Below, piece by piece: positions 6,486-8,984 of a DNA stretch of 8,984 bases. The first letter of the stretch is position 1. Each line of letters starts with the position of its first letter. The translations under genes and the position numbers were made by a program. The DNA is taken from positions 1-8,984 of the forward strand of contig JAJDDU010000247.1 in NCBI GenBank assembly GCA_029260155.1. The letters run 5' to 3'. The notes below the pieces were generated by a model. That model was not told the origin of the DNA and did no database searches. It was given only the letters and a program-made list of their open reading frames with translations. This DNA comes from Phycisphaerae bacterium. GTDB taxonomy: Bacteria; Planctomycetota; Phycisphaerae; UBA1845.

Positions 6486-7733
6486 ATGGCAGGTGAAGAC
6501 GAGTCACAATTCGGCCGCAAGCTCCTGGACAGTCGGTTCATCACTCCCGAGGAGTTAACGCGCTGTCGCGAGCAGCAGAAGGAGCTCAGTAAAAACGGAG
6601 AGCAGGTCACCCTGCAGGACGTCTTGATGAGCGAGGGCTTCGTCACGCGCTCGCAGATCGACCGCATCGACCAATCCATGGACGACGATTCGATGTGCCG
6701 CCCCGCACAGCAGATTCCGGGTTTTCAGATCATGAGTAAGCTGGGCCAAGGGGCCATGGCCACTGTGTACAAGGCGCGGCAGCTCAGTCTGGATCGGATC
6801 GTGGCCATCAAGGTGCTGCCGCGTCGATTAAGCGAGAATCAGGAGTTCGTCGATCGCTTCTACCGTGAAGGCCGTGCGGCTGCGCGATTGAACCACCCAA
6901 ACATCGTACAGGCAATTGATGTCGGCGAGTCGGGTGGTTACCACTACTTCGTCATGGAGTACATCTCGGGCAAGACCGTGTACGACGAATTGCAAGAGGT
7001 GAAGGTGATGAACGAACACGACGCGGTCACGGTGACTCTTCAGACCGCCCGCGCCCTTGAGCATGCGCACGCTCGCGGCTTCATTCACCGAGACGTCAAG
7101 CCGAAGAACGTCATGATCAACGAGGAGCAAGAGGTTAAGCTGGCTGACATGGGCTTGGCGCGCGAGATCAGCGATTACAAGACCGCGCAGTCTGAAGCGG
7201 GCCGAGCGTATGGCACGCCGTACTACATCAGCCCGGAGCAGATCCGCGGCGAGATCAACATTGACTTCCGGGCGGATATTTACTCGCTCGGCGCGACCTT
7301 TTACCACATGGTCACGGGCAAAGTCCCGTTCGAGGGGGCAACGCCGTCGGCGGTCATGCACAAGCACCTCAAGGAAGAGCTCGTGCCGCCGGATCACATG
7401 AACACCGATTTGTCCGCCGGCGTTGCGGAAGTGATCGAGGCCATGCTGGCCAAAAAACGCGATGATCGCTACGCGTCCACGAAGGACATGATCACCGATT
7501 TGGAATCGCTACTGGAGGGCGGCCCTCCGTTTCAGGCGCGAAAGAAACTCGACCCGAACGTGCTTGAGAACATCGCGTCGAGCGGCGTGACGGTTTCGAC
7601 GGCGACGGCTGAGGATCTCGACCCCAGCGTTCGCCCGGAGGACCAAGTCCGGCGCCTCACCATTCTCGTGCTGTCGATCCTGCTCGCGCTGTCTGTTCTC
7701 GCCAACTTGGCGTTCTTCGTCCTGGCCGAGTAG
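6486..7733 (+). CDS. Membrane-anchored Hanks-type Ser/Thr protein kinase with N-terminal GspE/MshEN-like module
   Basis: A 415-residue protein kinase. The ATG at 6486 is the first start after an in-frame TGA (6474-6476); the ribosome site is weak (GAG, 8 bases before). Residues 8-62 (FGRKLLDSRFITPEEL... then DVLMSEGFVTRSQIDRI) look like the two-part N-terminal module of GspE/MshE ATPases. Kinase domain, about 79-343: glycine loop GQGAMATV (87-94), Lys109 in VAIKVL, helix-C Glu128, HRDVKPKNV (201-209) with catalytic Asp203 and Asn208, DMG (221-223) in place of DFG, activation segment ending GTPYYISPE (243-251), DIYSLG (264-269) and final Arg328. All catalytic residues are kept, so it should be active. 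A low-complexity linker leads to one membrane helix at 391-412 with a 3-residue tail, giving a cytoplasmic kinase anchored at the C-terminus without an extracellular sensor. Its substrates are unknown. Confidence 0.92.
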   Translation: MAGEDESQFGRKLLDSRFITPEELTRCREQQKELSKNGEQVTLQDVLMSEGFVTRSQIDRIDQSMDDDSMCRPAQQIPGFQIMSKLGQGAMATVYKARQLSLDRIVAIKVLPRRLSENQEFVDRFYREGRAAARLNHPNIVQAIDVGESGGYHYFVMEYISGKTVYDELQEVKVMNEHDAVTVTLQTARALEHAHARGFIHRDVKPKNVMINEEQEVKLADMGLAREISDYKTAQSEAGRAYGTPYYISPEQIRGEINIDFRADIYSLGATFYHMVTGKVPFEGATPSAVMHKHLKEELVPPDHMNTDLSAGVAEVIEAMLAKKRDDRYASTKDMITDLESLLEGGPPFQARKKLDPNVLENIASSGVTVSTATAEDLDPSVRPEDQVRRLTILVLSILLALSVLANLAFFVLAE

Positions 7734-7736
7734 ACG

Positions 7737-8219
7737 CTAGGGATTTGGCGCCAGAACCTTTCCGTGATCCTTGACGCGCGCTCGCCAGTTTTCCGTCGTT
7801 CCCCAGTCATCCAATTCCGGGAACTCGATGTCGTAGAGCACGGTGTGCTCGACGATCGTCTCGCCGAACGGCAGGTAGTGGTGGAACATGTACGAGATTG
7901 GATCGCCGATCTGGCGCCATTCACCGTCATCATCTTCTTGGACGTACCAGAATTCGACGTAGACGGTGTCGGTGTACCAGCCGTGGGCCTCGCTGAGGGT
8001 GAAGTAGATGTTGGTCTGCGGGCCCTCGCGACGGATCTCAACTTCGACGTTGTACTCCGGCGGCGAATCGGGCTCGACGCCTGTCGCGTTGGGGTCGATA
8101 TACGGGGGGGTTTTGTCTGGTTCATCGGGTGGGACGTAACTGTTGACCTTGCTATTGTTGTACAGGATGAACCCGACCAGACCCAAAGCGATTAAGACTG
8201 CAACAATGCGTGTGGCCAT
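7737..8219 (-). CDS. Unrecognised membrane-anchored extracytoplasmic protein
   Basis: A 160-residue protein I do not recognise. The ATG at 8219 is chosen because GAGGA lies 8 bases upstream (8228-8232) and a membrane helix starts at once; the frame is open to 8354 but the extra residues look non-coding. Residues 4-20 (hydrophobic, after Arg4) are an uncleaved anchor or signal, followed by a Pro/Asp-rich linker (27-55) and an acidic, aromatic-rich domain (56-155) with alternating hydrophobic residues (NVEVEIR, NIYFTL, TVYVEFWYV, EHTVLYDIEF, NWRARVK), which suggests a beta-sandwich. It has no Cys. It is probably periplasmic or exported. It follows the FtsB-like gene after 144 bases on the same strand and ends 3 bases from the convergent kinase stop. 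Confidence 0.8.
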   Translation of the reverse strand: MATRIVAVLIALGLVGFILYNNSKVNSYVPPDEPDKTPPYIDPNATGVEPDSPPEYNVEVEIRREGPQTNIYFTLSEAHGWYTDTVYVEFWYVQEDDDGEWRQIGDPISYMFHHYLPFGETIVEHTVLYDIEFPELDDWGTTENWRARVKDHGKVLAPNP

Positions 8220-8227
8220 ATTTCTGG

Positions 8228-8232
8228 TCCTC
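8228..8232 (-). promoter_or_regulatory. Ribosome binding site fixing the start at 8219
   Basis: GAGGA on the minus strand, 8 bases before ATG 8219. It supports this ATG over the upstream in-frame ATGs at 8249 and 8354. Confidence 0.6.
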
Positions 8233-8363
8233 TTTAGATACAGAATCATGAGGCGTTCCAGCGTCGTCCTGTCATCACCTCGACTCCGGGCATCTTCGCC
8301 TGTGCGCTCGCATATGTCCAACCTCGGCGGCGTATCCCCAAAATGTCTACGCACGGGGCGGGC

Positions 8364-8942
8364 CTATTGTTCGGCGGCCGTCTGTTGGGGCAGACGGCGG
8401 CGCGGCGGAAACAGAAGGAAGGCAGCCACCATTACCGCGGCGCAGAGCGCCATGAGGGTCGCCCTGACGGCTGGATCGCGGTACAGCTCCAGCCGATTGC
8501 CAGCGGGCATCCAGTCGAGGAGCCCGGCGACAATGGGTGGGGGTTTGACGTTGGGCATCGGTTTGTGTTGGACCTGGGTGTATTCGTTCGGGCCGGCGTT
8601 GATTGGGACGGTTGTCTCAGCCGGGTCGGTGTAGGCCAGCTCGCGGCGGGCGATGCGGGCGATGACCATGGGGTCTTGGCGGAGGGCGGCCGCGTGTCGG
8701 CGTTGTCGGGCTACGTCGGCCTCCATTTGGTCGACGACGCGAGCTTCGAGCTCGCCGGCGGTGAGCATTGCGCGGTGATCCTGCAAGACGGGGACGAGTA
8801 TGCAAGGGGCGAACACCGCTGACGCGAGCAGCGTGAGGATCCAGAACATGAGCGGGGACGAGGCGGGTCGCGCTGCGGGGTCCTGAGTTGGCGCCGCTGT
8901 TTCGAATTCACTCGGGGGTTGTGTTGGATCGTCCTTGATCAC
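8364..8942 (-). CDS. FtsB/DivIC-like coiled-coil membrane protein with an extra C-terminal membrane helix
   Basis: A 192-residue protein. The start is GTG at 8942, with GGAG 8 bases upstream (8951-8954). Residues 1-30 are a Pro/Ala-rich cytoplasmic tail. Residues 31-52 are a membrane helix, followed at once by a predicted coiled coil (about 62-90, QDHRAMLTAGELEARVVDQM and on) and then a segment DPMVIARIARRELAYTDPAE (90-109). This order of helix, coiled coil and D-P-x-x-I-E/A-x-x-A-R-x-x-L is the hallmark of FtsB/DivIC/FtsL septum proteins. Unlike those, which are about 100 residues and end soon after, this protein continues with a Pro-rich linker and a second helix at 161-178. Many planctomycetes lack FtsZ, so a division role cannot be assumed. 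It is probably first in a two-gene unit with the protein at 8219-7737. Confidence 0.78.
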   Translation of the reverse strand: MIKDDPTQPPSEFETAAPTQDPAARPASSPLMFWILTLLASAVFAPCILVPVLQDHRAMLTAGELEARVVDQMEADVARQRRHAAALRQDPMVIARIARRELAYTDPAETTVPINAGPNEYTQVQHKPMPNVKPPPIVAGLLDWMPAGNRLELYRDPAVRATLMALCAAVMVAAFLLFPPRRRLPQQTAAEQ

Positions 8943-8950
8943 TCTGTTGA

Positions 8951-8954
8951 CTCC
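8951..8954 (-). promoter_or_regulatory. Ribosome binding site supporting the GTG start at 8942
   Basis: GGAG on the minus strand, 8 bases before the GTG. Without it the first ATG in frame (Met32, inside the first helix) might be preferred, but that would remove half of the membrane segment. Confidence 0.5.
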
Positions 8955-8961
8955 GGATCCG

Positions 8962-8979
8962 CGCGGGATGAATCCCGCG
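8962..8979. repeat. Perfect inverted repeat near the right edge
   Basis: CGCGGGAT, GA, ATCCCGCG: 8-base arms, or a 7-base stem with a four-base loop. It lies just upstream of the ribosome site of the FtsB-like gene. No U-run is visible on either strand before the window ends. It may be a leader hairpin, a terminator of the gene beyond the edge, or one copy of a dispersed palindromic repeat. Confidence 0.5.
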
Positions 8980-8984
8980 GCTCG

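Noticed and set aside
8143..8822. Plus-strand open frames over the FtsB-like gene
   Set aside because: They are antisense to a gene with clear membrane helices, a coiled coil and a ribosome site; their translations are Arg/Gly-rich and featureless.

Overview
The window (8,984 bases, GC-rich, dense reading frames) looks like chromosomal DNA of a planctomycete, most plausibly of the Phycisphaerae or a neighbouring deep lineage. This is inferred from gene content, not from a marker gene. The signs are a secreted multi-repeat protein opening with the FTYQG-type domain and ending in a peptidase S74 chaperone, a Cys-rich secreted protein with a DAG...GGDFELxGGFW motif, a divergent MnmE-like GTPase lacking its C-terminal active motif, and a membrane-anchored Ser/Thr kinase with an N-terminal GspE/MshEN-like module.

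Layout. Positions 1-4097 (minus strand) hold a two-gene secreted-protein unit. A 1,203-residue fibre-like protein is built from about 38 short Gly-rich turns and ends in an S74 self-cleaving chaperone. Its stop overlaps (ATGA) the start of a Cys-rich exported protein that runs off the left edge. A candidate extended -10 promoter lies about 220 bases upstream. Positions 4098-5108 are about 1 kb without a confident gene; they carry the promoter, possible decayed fragments of a transposase and of a LolA/DUF2092-like protein, and a perfect 17-base palindrome.

Positions 5109-6311 (plus) encode the MnmE-like GTPase. After a 174-base spacer with a TATAAT box and a perfect hairpin comes the Ser/Thr kinase (6486-7733, plus). 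Convergent to it, with only 3 bases between stops, is a small minus-strand pair: an FtsB/DivIC-like coiled-coil membrane protein (8942-8364), then an unrecognised membrane-anchored protein (8219-7737).

The most notable structure is in the fibre protein. Its 15-residue turns are interrupted by a two-turn loop cassette that recurs three times at exactly 182 residues (546 bases), so the protein has an exact 11-turn super-period. The left pair probably makes surface or secreted structures. The GTPase, kinase and right-hand pair look like housekeeping or signalling genes, and nothing in the sequence ties them into one pathway.
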